Source: Flagellimonas amoyensis
GTDB taxonomy: Bacteria > Bacteroidota > Bacteroidia > Flavobacteriales > Flavobacteriaceae
Assembly: GCF_003058265.1 (NCBI RefSeq)
Contig: NZ_QBUK01000002.1
Span: forward strand, 1 to 64,000
Direction of reading: 5' to 3'
Length of the DNA stretch: 64,000 nt
Part shown: positions 1 to 8,917 of the stretch, one piece after another
Layout of the letters: every line of letters begins with the position of its first letter
Position numbering within the stretch: position 1 is the first letter of the stretch
Program-made: the position numbers and the translations under genes
Notes under the pieces: model-generated
The model's database searches: none
The model's input: the letters and a program-made list of their open reading frames with translations, nothing else
Told to the model about the DNA's origin: nothing

Positions 1-1152
1 ACCGACCTCTTCGAGATCACTCCTGCAGGGGCACTCTCCCTCTTGGCGGGCAAGACCCTGGACTTCGAGACCAAGACACAGCACAGCATTACCGTACGGG
101 TGAGCGACGGCGACAAGACCGCCACCGCACAGATCACCATCAAGGTGACCAACGTGAACGAAGGTGGAGAAGTCGGCCTCGCCGATGACCCTGCCTCATT
201 TATCACCACTTGGAAGACCACAGTAGCGAATGAGGAGATTGTTATTGGCACGGATGTCAACCTTACCTACGACTATGCCATTGATTGGGGAGACGGCACC
301 GTGGAACAGGTCACTAGCGGTACCCCTAAGTCCCATACCTATGCAGTGGCAGGGACCTATACTGTAGCTATAAAAGGACAATTTCCCACAATTCATTACC
401 TTATTGGAAACAGCTCAGTATACAATTTAATGTCAATTGAACAGTGGGGAAGTATAGAATGGGAAAGTCTATCCAGTGCCTTTGAAGAATGTGTAGAAAT
501 GACATATAATGCCACGGATGTACCCGACTTGGCTAAGGTGACAGATATGTCAGGCATGTTTATTGGGGCAGCCGCCTTTAACGGGGACATCAGCGGTTGG
601 GACACCTCCAATGTGACCGATATGTCCTATATGTTCGCTGGAGCCACTGCCTTTAATGGGGACATTGGCGGTTGGGATACCTCCAGTGTGACGAGTTTGG
701 AAGGTATGTTCAGCCGGGCCACTGCCTTTAATCAAGACATTGGTGGTTGGGATACCTCTAGTTTGACCACAATGTCAGACATGTTCCGAGGTGCGTCTTC
801 CTTTAACCAAGATATTAGTTCCTGGGACACCTCCAATGTTACCATCATGTCTTCTATGTTCGAAGGGGCCACTGCCTTTGATCAGAATCTGGGCAATTGG
901 AACATTGGTAATGTTACAAATATGGCCTCTATGCTTGATGGTTGCGGTCTGTCAAGAGCCCATCTGAGGGACACCCTGTCGGGCTGGTTACAGTTTGTGA
1001 TGGCAAACAACGGCCCCAACGACATCATTTTGGGCATGGATGGTCTTACTTTCTGTAATGAATCCGCCCAACATGCAAATACCCTCAACCAGAATTATGG
1101 CTGGACGTACACGGGAACTGCCGGGTACGAGGCCAACTGCGAGGGTTTTTGA
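1..1152 (+). CDS. BspA-like (DUF285) surface repeat protein, 5' end outside the window
   Basis: The reading frame is open from base 1, so the N-terminus lies outside the window. The visible 383 residues begin inside a cadherin-like repeat ([13 protein letters not shown], then [20 protein letters not shown]). A PKD-like segment follows ([10 protein letters not shown] ... [15 protein letters not shown]). Then come five 25-residue repeats of the DUF285/BspA leucine-rich type (MFxxAxxFNxDIxxWDTSxVT). The C-terminus is a short Cys-containing tail with no clear type IX sorting domain. Such proteins are secreted or surface-attached and are thought to bind proteins or polysaccharides; the ligand here cannot be told. 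A terminator follows directly. Confidence 0.85.
   Translation, partial: TDLFEITPAGALSLLAGKTLDFETKTQHSITVRVSDGDKTATAQITIKVTNVNEGGEVGLADDPASFITTWKTTVANEEIVIGTDVNLTYDYAIDWGDGTVEQVTSGTPKSHTYAVAGTYTVAIKGQFPTIHYLIGNSSVYNLMSIEQWGSIEWESLSSAFEECVEMTYNATDVPDLAKVTDMSGMFIGAAAFNGDISGWDTSNVTDMSYMFAGATAFNGDIGGWDTSSVTSLEGMFSRATAFNQDIGGWDTSSLTTMSDMFRGASSFNQDISSWDTSNVTIMSSMFEGATAFDQNLGNWNIGNVTNMASMLDGCGLSRAHLRDTLSGWLQFVMANNGPNDIILGMDGLTFCNESAQHANTLNQNYGWTYTGTAGYEANCEGF
556..930 (+). repeat. Five tandem 75-bp coding repeats (DUF285 units)
   Basis: Units start with ATG-TTC/TTT at 556, 631, 706, 781 and 856, exactly 75 bases apart, and a decayed sixth begins at 931. Each unit encodes one 25-residue DUF285 repeat. 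The units differ mostly at scattered positions, so this is an old in-frame array that could still gain or lose units. Confidence 0.9.
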
Positions 1153-1193
1153 TCCAATAGGAATAGCTTATTTCTTAACATAGATATAATCTT

Positions 1194-1230
1194 GCCACCG
1201 AGGGGCCGTTGTGTCCTTCGGTGGTTTTTT
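1194..1230 (+). terminator. Rho-independent terminator after the BspA-like gene
   Basis: CCACCGA at 1195-1201 pairs with TCGGTGG at 1218-1224 and is followed by six T. It lies about 40 bases after the stop codon of the surface protein. Confidence 0.8.
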
Positions 1231-1834
1231 ATTTGATGATTGGGTTGTCCGAAGAGACGAAAGAACATAGACCGTAGAGAATAGATTTCGGTTATTCTGT
1301 TATTTGGTGATTCGGTTACTGGGTTATTCGTGGTGCTTGTCATTCTGAAAACACGAAGTGTTTGAAGAATCTCCACTCCAAAAAGAAATGCTTTGATTGT
1401 CGGAAGTCAGAAGTCCGAAAATTTATTCGTGTATATTGGTGCAATTCGTGTCCACTAAAAAACACCCCTAAGGTCCCCTCGAGGGGACCAGTTGCACTGG
1501 ATGAGGTCATTCGGTTACTGAGTTATTCGTGGTGCTTGTCATTCTGAAAACACGGAGTGTTTGAAGAATCTGACCCGAAAAAAGGATTCTTCTATATTCT
1601 GATGTCCGAGGTCAGAAGTGTCACGTTGAGCGTAGTCGAAACGTTGGAAGAGACGAAAGAACATAGACTATAGAAAATAGACTTGGATGATTCGGTCACT
1701 GAGTTATTGGTCATTGCTAATTGTCCATTGTAGATTGGATTTACCCTTTACCCTTCAATACAAAACTAGAAACCCCAATCTTGAAATTCTGCTCCCTCCT
1801 TGAACTTGAAACTTGAGCTTGAACTTTTACCGGC
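1231..1834. repeat. Repeat-rich non-coding spacer with dispersed flavobacterial repeats
   Basis: About 600 bases without a credible gene. A segment of about 62 bases (TTCGGTTACTG.GTTATTCG ... TGTTTGAAGAATCT) occurs near 1310-1372 and again near 1509-1571. A second family (GAAGAGACGAAAGAACATAGA) occurs near 1250 and 1650. TTGAGCGTAGTCGAA at 1626-1640 matches units at 53748 and 57101 apart from one base. GGTCCCCTCGAGGGGACC at 1472-1489 is a perfect palindrome. The stretch CTTGAACTTGAAACTTGAG near 1800 recurs inverted near 33715. These look like REP- or MITE-type debris collected between two genes. Confidence 0.7.
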
Positions 1835-3028
1835 CTAGAGAACCTTTTTAATGGCCTCCACCATTCTTTTGGCCCTTTCTCCTACTTCTGCTTCGGTCCA
1901 TCCCAGTTTGATCAAACAGGAAATGGTCCTACCCATCCAATGGTCCGATTCCGAAAAGTCCGCCTTGGAATAGTCGGGAAGGTTTTCTCTTACCTCTTTT
2001 GGCAATTGGCCCAGCGATTTCAGTTGGGAGAGGTGTTCCCACTTTTTGTAGTAGTGCCAGTTGTTCTTGTACCAATAAAAACAGGCGTCCACACCATTTT
2101 CTCCCAGTGCCTTGTGGGCTTTTTGCGCCAGTTCTTCCGAAGGAAGGAAAAAACTGAGGAACGAATAGTTCTCCTCCCCTCCTTCGGGCACACTTCGGAA
2201 CACGATTTCCGGGATTTGTGACAGGGCATCCCTCAATATGGCATAGTTCCTTTTTTGGATGGAAAGAAATTCGTCCAATCGGGAAAGTTGTGCCAAACCG
2301 ACTGCCGCATTCATTTCAGAAATTCGAAAATTGTACCCCAAAAAGGGATGTTGCTCCGCTCCCCTATCGTTGCCTACATGATCATGCCCATGATCGGAAT
2401 ATTTATGGGCGTTCTCGTAGTAATCTTTATGGTTGGTGATGATAGCGCCCCCTTCGCCACACGTGATCGTTTTTACATAATCGAAGGAAAAGCAGCCCAG
2501 ATCACCGATACTGCCCAATGGTTTGCCTTTATAACTCCCACCGATGGCCTGGCAGGCATCTTCGAGCAACAGAAGCTTGTGTTCGTCGCAAATTTCCCGC
2601 AATGCGGCCAAGTTGGCCATGGAACCGCACATATGGACGGGCATTACCACTTTGGTCCTCGGCGTTATGGCCTTTTTTACGGCTTCGGGATTTAGGGTAA
2701 GGGTATCGTCGATATCCACCAATATAGGAATGGCCCCCAATGCCAAAATGGACTCGAAACTGGCGACAAAGGTGAACGTGGGCATGATCACTTCATCTCC
2801 TGCCCCCACACCGGCACTGGCCAGGGCAATCGTCAACGCTGCCGTACCACTGCTCACCAGGTGGGCATGTTCGGTCTGCATCTTATTGGCAAGGGCGGTC
2901 TCCAGTTCACGCGCCTTCCAATGCCCGTTGCGCATACCATCAAAACCATAACGCATCAAAACGCCGGTGTCCAATACATCTTGTACTTCCTTTCTTTCCT
3001 TGTCCCCAAAAAATTCAAATCCAGGCAT
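1835..3028 (-). CDS. DegT/DnrJ/EryC1/StrS-family PLP-dependent sugar aminotransferase
   Basis: This 397-residue protein has the full DegT/AHBA-synthase fold signature: SSGTAALTIAL near residue 60 (phosphate binding), LLLLEDACQ with the PLP-contacting Asp at 157, and FDYVKTITCGEGG with the Schiff-base Lys at 186. Family members transfer an amino group from glutamate or glutamine to a keto-sugar for surface polysaccharides. The start MPGFEFFGDKERKEVQDVLDTG resembles enzymes of the KdnA type (8-amino-8-deoxy-Kdo synthesis). That assignment is from memory and uncertain, so no symbol is given. The gene starts 18 bases after the TSUP permease stop on the same strand, so the two may be cotranscribed. 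Confidence 0.88.
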   Translation of the reverse strand: MPGFEFFGDKERKEVQDVLDTGVLMRYGFDGMRNGHWKARELETALANKMQTEHAHLVSSGTAALTIALASAGVGAGDEVIMPTFTFVASFESILALGAIPILVDIDDTLTLNPEAVKKAITPRTKVVMPVHMCGSMANLAALREICDEHKLLLLEDACQAIGGSYKGKPLGSIGDLGCFSFDYVKTITCGEGGAIITNHKDYYENAHKYSDHGHDHVGNDRGAEQHPFLGYNFRISEMNAAVGLAQLSRLDEFLSIQKRNYAILRDALSQIPEIVFRSVPEGGEENYSFLSFFLPSEELAQKAHKALGENGVDACFYWYKNNWHYYKKWEHLSQLKSLGQLPKEVRENLPDYSKADFSESDHWMGRTISCLIKLGWTEAEVGERAKRMVEAIKKVL

Positions 3029-3046
3029 TTTATTTCTTTCTTATTG

Positions 3047-3805
3047 TTATTGATCTATAAACCACAGTTTGATCGCCATAATGACCACTACCACCACCAA
3101 AAAAGTCTTGATGAACCCGTCTCCTTTCTGAACAGAGAATCGACTTGCCACCCAAGCTCCCGATCCATTGCCAATGGCCAAAATAAGTCCCATTTTCCAG
3201 TTGACCTTGTCATTTAGGGCAAAAACCGCCAAGGCGGACAACATGTAAATGAACACGACCACTACTTTGGTGGCATTGGAGCGCACCAAATTCATTCGGT
3301 TATAATAGTGGTTGAACAGCATCATCAAAAAACCAAGTCCGGCATTGATGAACCCGCCATAGATACCGAAAAGGAAAAACACCACGACACTTACCCAAAG
3401 ATACTTTCCCGTAAGCCTTTCTTCCATATGCTCCGATCGCATCTTTGGCGTGAAAACAATGATGAACACCACTGCCAACATCACTATGGACAAAATCCTG
3501 TTGAAGGTCTCCCCGTTGATGTCCACAGCAATATAGGCCCCAATAATGGAGCCCAAAAAGGATGCAAATCCCAGATAAACATTGAACGGATAGGTGGATA
3601 CGCCCTTGCTCTTGAAGCCCGCTGTGGACATGGCAGTCTGCACCACAATGGCCACCCTATTGGTCCCATTGGCCACGGCTGCTGGCAAACCTAAAAAAAT
3701 GAGGGTCGGCAAGGAAAGTAGCGATCCGCCGCCAGCCACCGTATTGATGAAACCCACTGCAAAACCTACCGCCACCAAAAGCAAATAGTAATACCATTCA
3801 AGCAT
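3047..3805 (-). CDS. TSUP (TauE/SafE) family inner-membrane permease
   Basis: The 252-residue protein is almost entirely hydrophobic, with about seven or eight predicted membrane helices. It has the N-terminal family motif VGFINTVAGGGSLLSLPTLI and a related half-repeat later (YGGFINAGLGFLMMLF). TSUP proteins move small organic or sulfur-containing anions such as sulfite or sulfoacetate; the substrate cannot be read from sequence. The ATG at 3805 begins MLEWYYYLLLVAVGFAVGF, a normal family start. The gene lies between tRNA-Ser (opposite strand) and the DegT aminotransferase. Confidence 0.88.
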   Translation of the reverse strand: MLEWYYYLLLVAVGFAVGFINTVAGGGSLLSLPTLIFLGLPAAVANGTNRVAIVVQTAMSTAGFKSKGVSTYPFNVYLGFASFLGSIIGAYIAVDINGETFNRILSIVMLAVVFIIVFTPKMRSEHMEERLTGKYLWVSVVVFFLFGIYGGFINAGLGFLMMLFNHYYNRMNLVRSNATKVVVVFIYMLSALAVFALNDKVNWKMGLILAIGNGSGAWVASRFSVQKGDGFIKTFLVVVVVIMAIKLWFIDQ

Positions 3806-3887
3806 AGGGGCAAAAATAATGGGTATTGTTCAATTGACCTTGACAAAAATAAAGTTGTCGGTTTTTTCTCAGAATTAAAAAGGTTGT

Positions 3888-3895
3888 TATATTTG
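3888..3895 (+). promoter_or_regulatory. -7 promoter element of tRNA-Ser
   Basis: TATATTTG matches the Bacteroidota TAnnTTTG box exactly and lies 12 bases before the mature tRNA. At the -33 position there is only a T-run (TTTTTT, 3862-3867) rather than TTG. Confidence 0.6.
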
Positions 3896-3906
3896 CACCC
3901 GCATTG

Positions 3907-3991
3907 GGAGAAATGGCAGAGTGGTCGAATGCGGCAGTCTTGAAAACTGTTGAGGGTCACACCTCCGGGGGTTCGAATCCCTCTTTCTCCG
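3907..3991 (+). tRNA. tRNA-Ser (anticodon UGA)
   Basis: The acceptor stem GGAGAAA (3907-3913) pairs with TTTCTCC (3984-3990), with discriminator G at 3991. The anticodon stem GCAGT/ACTGT encloses CTTGAAA, giving anticodon TGA, which reads serine UCA. The long variable arm is typical of class II tRNA-Ser, and GGTTCGAATCC forms the T-loop. CCA is not encoded. The 3' end is the integration site of the island that follows. Confidence 0.95.
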
Positions 3992-4035
3992 CAAAAGCAA
4001 TGGTAAAGCCCCTTTTTAAGGGGCTTTTGTTTTTT
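3980..4035 (+). repeat. Left attachment-site repeat (tRNA-Ser side), 56 bp
   Basis: The copy begins CCTCTTTCTCCGCAAAAGCA and ends with six T. It is identical over all 56 bases to 15181-15236, and the match stops on both sides. This side keeps the complete tRNA gene. Confidence 0.92.
4005..4035 (+). terminator. Terminator of tRNA-Ser
   Basis: AAAGCCCC (4005-4012) pairs with GGGGCTTT (4020-4027) around a short loop, followed by TTTTG and six T. The hairpin is inside the attachment repeat, so an identical copy lies at 15206-15236. Confidence 0.88.
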
Positions 4036-4070
4036 GGTTGACAATATAGGTGACAGAAATATAAGATTTA

Positions 4071-5180
4071 TTATTCCCATGCTCTTAATGCTATAAGCAA
4101 TTTTTTCAACCTTATTATTTGCTCATCATCTTGAAAATGTGGGTGTTTTAATAAATCCTTTATTTTTGATACACATTCTTTTGACCGGAGCCCCTCATTT
4201 TCAATAACAGCGGTAAGTAGTGTCATCTGCTCAGCTTTGAATTTTGCCTTCTCGACGAATTTCTCAGCATTCTCATCTTCTTCATATTCTCTTTGAATCT
4301 TTAGATGCTTATCTATATCGCCTTTATTTGCAATCAAATAACTCATAGCATTTTGATGCGTCACCGCATTAGTTGTAAATGCGAAATCTTTATCATGTAT
4401 TAACCTATTTATCCTAGTTTGACCATTAGCAAGGTCATTAGGATGAATTTCTAGGTATCGCCTAGAATCCAGAGGCATTGTAATGACTGCTTTAGGGTCA
4501 TACAGTCCATTGAACTGGTTTGTTTCAAAATGTCTGATAGATATTGGATTATCACATGTTATGATTGGGGCATCTGAATCCTTAATTTCAATTACATTTA
4601 TTGTACAATCATATTTAAATCTCACAAAATCTCCCCATTGTTCAAGATGTTGAATTAAAAACTTTATTCTTGCCTTTTCGTCATACCCTTTCCTAACTTT
4701 ATCAATGTCATTGATGTGAAATGAGATAGTTTCTTCTTCACCAAATGTTAGTTTAACTTCACCATCATTATCGGCCAGCATTGCTGCCCTTTCAAAAATC
4801 TTTTTATTAAAATCCTTTTGTAGATTTAGGATTCTAGGAGTTCTAAAGTATAGCGATAAGCAGACATACAATACTTGTACTTTTTGCTCAGGTGAAACTT
4901 CCAGAACACTTTTATCAATTAACAGATTATAAATTTTGGAATATTCTCCATCCACATTTTCCGCATAATGCTTTTCCAGAGCGTATTTTGCTTCAATCAT
5001 TTCGGAAGGAATCGTATAAAGGTTTTTTTGCACACAAATATCTTTTGTGCTTACCTGCCCCAAGATGACTTCGTTCTCTATTTGATAAACATCAACAAAC
5101 TGTTTATTTTTCTTCCCTGTGGTTGCAAAATTTTTTAGATAGGAACGTGGAATATAATGTTGTCTAATAGGGTTTGACAT
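4071..5180 (-). CDS. DUF4238 family protein (island gene)
   Basis: The 369-residue protein opens with the DUF4238 hallmark QHYIPRSYLKNFA at residues 7-19 and continues as a soluble alpha/beta protein with no signal peptide or membrane segment. DUF4238 proteins have no established reaction; they are frequent in accessory and defence regions, which fits this place. It is the last gene of the minus-strand island run and ends 35 bases from the left attachment repeat. The 68-base gap to the next gene upstream may contain its own promoter. Confidence 0.82.
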   Translation of the reverse strand: MSNPIRQHYIPRSYLKNFATTGKKNKQFVDVYQIENEVILGQVSTKDICVQKNLYTIPSEMIEAKYALEKHYAENVDGEYSKIYNLLIDKSVLEVSPEQKVQVLYVCLSLYFRTPRILNLQKDFNKKIFERAAMLADNDGEVKLTFGEEETISFHINDIDKVRKGYDEKARIKFLIQHLEQWGDFVRFKYDCTINVIEIKDSDAPIITCDNPISIRHFETNQFNGLYDPKAVITMPLDSRRYLEIHPNDLANGQTRINRLIHDKDFAFTTNAVTHQNAMSYLIANKGDIDKHLKIQREYEEDENAEKFVEKAKFKAEQMTLLTAVIENEGLRSKECVSKIKDLLKHPHFQDDEQIIRLKKLLIALRAWE

Positions 5181-5248
5181 TACTAAGCAATTAAAAGATT
5201 GTTGGCAACATTAAAAATATCGGCCTTAATTATAGCATGGTGAATATA

Positions 5249-6073
5249 TTAATTCACGATTTCATTTACTAGGTCAATACGCTCAATTAGTTTATTCACC
5301 ATCTCTTCTTTGGAAACAAAATACTTTTTGTATTTGCCGGAAGTCTTCCCGTTTGCCATTGAAATAGTTATGCGATAATCTCCATTCGTTAGACGACTTG
5401 CCAACTTGGTCACATCCTTTGAGGGTAAAAAAAGTATTTCTTCATCCATCTCCATTTTTGCAGGATTGAAGGATAGACCTACTATGTAATATGAATGGTG
5501 TGCCTTAAAAGTATTCCCATTTATATTCAATATCATTCTATTCCGCTTATAGACATTGAAACGTGTTTTTACTTGTATGTAAATTGGGTTATATATCTTT
5601 TCTTTAAGCACAATTAAATCTATTCCCCTTTCGTCAATTACCGGTTTAAAAACATTTAAAAGACCTTGGCTATATAAGAGAATTATTTCCTTTACCCTAT
5701 CCTCACCAATATTTCCCTTAGATTGTGCAGATAAACCAGAGGTGTCAATAAAATACTCATCATCAGTTTCTTCCGAATCTTCAACTAACTCAGCTTCCTT
5801 TGAACTAATTGTAATAATTTCTTTAGTTACCTCAACCGTTAAAACATCTCCAACAGATACGCTAAGCTCATTATAAAAAGAAGTCATGCCGAAAATACGA
5901 TTGTAATCAGCATTATATTTTTTTACTTGAGAATCAGTAGTATTTTTAATAACCACATTAACTTCACCGCTTTCATTGGGCATTAGACTTCTAGCCTTAG
6001 ATGGCACATACAGAAATCCCAAACGGGACTCCACCTTTATAAGTTTACGTTGGTATGTTATATTATTTTTCAT
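5249..6073 (-). CDS. PD-(D/E)xK nuclease-like protein with a possible B3/AbrB-like N-terminal domain
   Basis: The 274-residue protein starts 9 bases after the hsdR stop, so it is probably cotranscribed with it. Residues 121-171 carry a PD-(D/E)xK-type core: GNIGEDRVKEI with Glu124, GIDLIV with Asp152, and IYIQVKTR with Gln167 and Lys169. Residues 12-83 (VESRLGFLYVPSKAR ... RIFGMTSFYNELSVSVGDVLTVEV) read like a small beta-barrel of the B3/EcoRII-N or AbrB sort, which bind DNA. That N-terminal reading is my inference from pattern only. An acidic linker (about 95-110) separates the two halves. A restriction or modification-dependent nuclease role is plausible but unproven. Confidence 0.62.
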   Translation of the reverse strand: MKNNITYQRKLIKVESRLGFLYVPSKARSLMPNESGEVNVVIKNTTDSQVKKYNADYNRIFGMTSFYNELSVSVGDVLTVEVTKEIITISSKEAELVEDSEETDDEYFIDTSGLSAQSKGNIGEDRVKEIILLYSQGLLNVFKPVIDERGIDLIVLKEKIYNPIYIQVKTRFNVYKRNRMILNINGNTFKAHHSYYIVGLSFNPAKMEMDEEILFLPSKDVTKLASRLTNGDYRITISMANGKTSGKYKKYFVSKEEMVNKLIERIDLVNEIVN

Positions 6074-6082
6074 ATTGCATTA

Positions 6083-8917
6083 TTATCCCATCCCGTCAAT
6101 AAAAGTCTCTATGAAGTCTTTAATCTTATTCAGGATCCTCCCTGATGAGGTTGCTCTATCTTTAAGGCTTGGCCTTTCATGCATTACGGCAATAATCTCA
6201 TCACGCAATGGTTCCTTTTCAGTGAACAGGAAGTTACTCACTAAATCAACCAACTTATTATATTCTAAGCCCTCTTCCTTTGCCAATCCAAGTATGGCTT
6301 TTTTCTTCTCTACTGTCCAGAAGGATTCAAACTCGTTGGCTACCAGTTCTGAGTCCGTTATCAGTGGTAAATTTTCCTCTATGAACTTCTCAATCAATTC
6401 TTTTTTGCTTCTTAATTGTGTCTCTGAAGCCAATATATCTGAAATTGCTTTCCGCTGTCCTTCTTGTTCTTTTGGCTCTGAATCGTGAAGTTTGGCCAAT
6501 AGGGTCAATATATAAGTGACATTAATTTCATCCCTTCTGATCAACTCCAATTCAAAATCGATGTCATTGAGAATAGACACCTTTTCTTTCTGTGTTTCCG
6601 ACCTTATTGTATCGTACAGATCCAAATACTTGCTTTTGTAGTTCTCAAACGTTTGTTCGTCCATTCCCAAATCCTCAAAACTGAATTCAGTAAAAGTCCC
6701 AAGTACATTTTTAACACGCATCAATTCCCTAAAGGCCTTTACAAATTCCAGTTCCTCAGCTTCAGATACCAAATCGTTTACACTGTCGAATGTCGGTGCA
6801 ATGGCTTTCACACGCTCTACGGCTTCATCAAACTTTTCAATATAATCCTCATAAGGCTGTACTATGATTTCCTCAATGGCTTCTTTATTGGAAAAGAGTG
6901 TTATGGCTTCATCAGTGGCTTCTTTAAGATTCCTAAAAGCAACAACATTGCCTTGGGATTTCACCTCATCCAATATCCGGTTGGTACGTGAATAGGCTTG
7001 AATTAATCCATGATGCTTTAGGTTCTTATCCACATATATCGTGTTCAGCAGTTTACTGTCGAAGCCCGTCAAAAACATATTGACCACCAATAAAATATCA
7101 ACCTGTTTATTTTTTACACGCTTCCCAATATCCTTGTAATAGGAATAAAATTCATTGGTGGAATAATTGGTTTTAAACATCCGATTATAATCACCAATAA
7201 ACTCTTCCAATTTGTCCCTTGTATGCTTTGAATCATATTTTGATGAAGGTTCGGCTGCAAAATCCTCATAATCCTCATCTGGGATAAAGCCTTGTGCATC
7301 TTCATCCAACTGATTGGCTTGGTAAGAGTAAATTGTCGCCACTTTTAAATCGTGTTCACCTGCTTCTTTTTTGGTTTGGAACAACTCATAGTACTTAATA
7401 AGGGTCTTTACATTCTGAACGCAAAGAATAGCCGTAAAACGCCTATTATGCGTTTTACGATTATGATTATTGATTATGAAATCAACGTTATTCTCCAATC
7501 GTTCAGGAGCCTCTAGTACCTCAGCGGTATTGATGTCCTCTACTTTTATATCAACGATCCCCTCTTTTACCTTTACGGTATTCATGTATTCAATGGAAAA
7601 CTTCAGAACATTCCTATCCCGTATGGCGTCGGTTATAACATATTTATGCAAACACTCCTCAAACAGATCCTTCGTGGTACGTCTTCCCAGCTTATTCTTC
7701 ACAGAATTATCCGCAAAAATAGGAGTACCCGTAAAACCGAACATTTGGGCATTTTCAAAGTAGCCTTTAATAGCATTATGGGTGTCACCAAATTGGCTAC
7801 GATGGCATTCATCAAAAATAAATACAATACGTTCGTTTTTTAGCTTATCCACTTTGGCCATGTGCTTTGGCTTTGAAATCGCAGTATTTAATTTTTGTAT
7901 CGTGGTTACAATGAGTTTGGTTTCATCTGCCAACTGCCTCACCAATTTGCTGGTGTTATCGGTGGCATCTATACTGCCTTCACTGAAGCTGTTGAACTCT
8001 TTAATAGTTTGATAATCCAAATCCTTACGGTCTACCACAAAGACAACCTTAAGCACGTCCCCTAAATTGGTCAGTATTTGGGCCGCTTTAAATGAGGTCA
8101 ATGTTTTGCCCGAACCTGTGGTATGCCATACATAACCAAATTTGTTGCTATTTTTCACACGTTCCACAATGGCTTCGGTGGCATAGTACTGATAAGGCCG
8201 CAATACCATTAAAATATTTGAGGTGTTCAGAACAATGTACTTGGTTATCATTTTAGAGAGATGACAAGGCTCTAAAAATGCTGTAGCAAAATCACTTAAT
8301 TGCGTGATGATGTTATTCTCCCTATCCGCCCAAAAGAAGGTTTGTTTAAAGGAACGTGCTTTTACAGGGTTGTTGGCAAAATACTTTGTATTTACCCCAT
8401 TGCTGATGACAAAGAGCTGCACATATTGGAATAATCCACTACCCGAACTAAATGAATGCCTCTCGTAACGGTTAATTTGGTTGAATGCTTCCTTCATTTC
8501 CAAGCCACGCTTTTTCAGCTCAATTTGAACTAGTGGCAAGCCGTTTATGAGTATGGTAACATCGTATCGGTTTTTATATGAACCTTCCATGGTTACTTGG
8601 TGGGTAACTTGGTATTGATTTTTGCACCAATGTACTTGGTTGATCAATTCAACGTAACCTGTTTCCCCGTTATCTTTGGTATAGGTAATACGATCCCGCA
8701 ATGTCTTGGCCTTCTCATAAATATTACCCTTGGAAAGCTGATTTAATATTTGCGTGAAGTCGGCTTCTGAAAAAACGGTCTTATTATGTTTTTCCAACTG
8801 CCCCTTTAAATTGGCAATCAACTCCACCTCATCTTTTATACTGACTTTGGCATAGCCTAAGGCCTCCAATTGATCAACGAGGTTTTCTTCTAAAATATAT
8901 TCTGGTTGGGTGGTCAT
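6083..8917 (-). CDS. hsdR: Type I restriction endonuclease, R (translocase/nuclease) subunit
   Basis: HsdR cleaves DNA far from the recognition site after ATP-driven translocation, in a complex with HsdM and HsdS. The 944-residue protein has the N-terminal RecB-like nuclease site (YDVTILI with Asp119, QIELKK with Glu133 and Lys135), Walker A TTGSGKT at 266-272, the DECH box at 369-372, and superfamily 2 helicase motifs further on (FGFTGTP, VVNMFLTGFDS, QAYSRTNR). Length and order are normal for the family, so it appears intact. The ATG (MTTQPEYIL) follows immediately on the stop of the 188-residue gene (TAA-ATG). The same first residues recur, broken, at 10777-10803. Confidence 0.96.
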   Translation of the reverse strand: MTTQPEYILEENLVDQLEALGYAKVSIKDEVELIANLKGQLEKHNKTVFSEADFTQILNQLSKGNIYEKAKTLRDRITYTKDNGETGYVELINQVHWCKNQYQVTHQVTMEGSYKNRYDVTILINGLPLVQIELKKRGLEMKEAFNQINRYERHSFSSGSGLFQYVQLFVISNGVNTKYFANNPVKARSFKQTFFWADRENNIITQLSDFATAFLEPCHLSKMITKYIVLNTSNILMVLRPYQYYATEAIVERVKNSNKFGYVWHTTGSGKTLTSFKAAQILTNLGDVLKVVFVVDRKDLDYQTIKEFNSFSEGSIDATDNTSKLVRQLADETKLIVTTIQKLNTAISKPKHMAKVDKLKNERIVFIFDECHRSQFGDTHNAIKGYFENAQMFGFTGTPIFADNSVKNKLGRRTTKDLFEECLHKYVITDAIRDRNVLKFSIEYMNTVKVKEGIVDIKVEDINTAEVLEAPERLENNVDFIINNHNRKTHNRRFTAILCVQNVKTLIKYYELFQTKKEAGEHDLKVATIYSYQANQLDEDAQGFIPDEDYEDFAAEPSSKYDSKHTRDKLEEFIGDYNRMFKTNYSTNEFYSYYKDIGKRVKNKQVDILLVVNMFLTGFDSKLLNTIYVDKNLKHHGLIQAYSRTNRILDEVKSQGNVVAFRNLKEATDEAITLFSNKEAIEEIIVQPYEDYIEKFDEAVERVKAIAPTFDSVNDLVSEAEELEFVKAFRELMRVKNVLGTFTEFSFEDLGMDEQTFENYKSKYLDLYDTIRSETQKEKVSILNDIDFELELIRRDEINVTYILTLLAKLHDSEPKEQEGQRKAISDILASETQLRSKKELIEKFIEENLPLITDSELVANEFESFWTVEKKKAILGLAKEEGLEYNKLVDLVSNFLFTEKEPLRDEIIAVMHERPSLKDRATSSGRILNKIKDFIETFIDGMG

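Noticed and set aside
1095..1547. Two short frames in the repeat spacer
   Set aside because: They consist of dispersed repeat units and have no protein-like pattern.
1250..1700. Possible CRISPR array
   Set aside because: Repeats are few, long, unevenly spaced and not separated by unique spacers; no cas genes are present in the window.
3766..4080. 104-codon minus-strand frame across tRNA-Ser
   Set aside because: It reads through the tRNA gene and its terminator; not protein-like.
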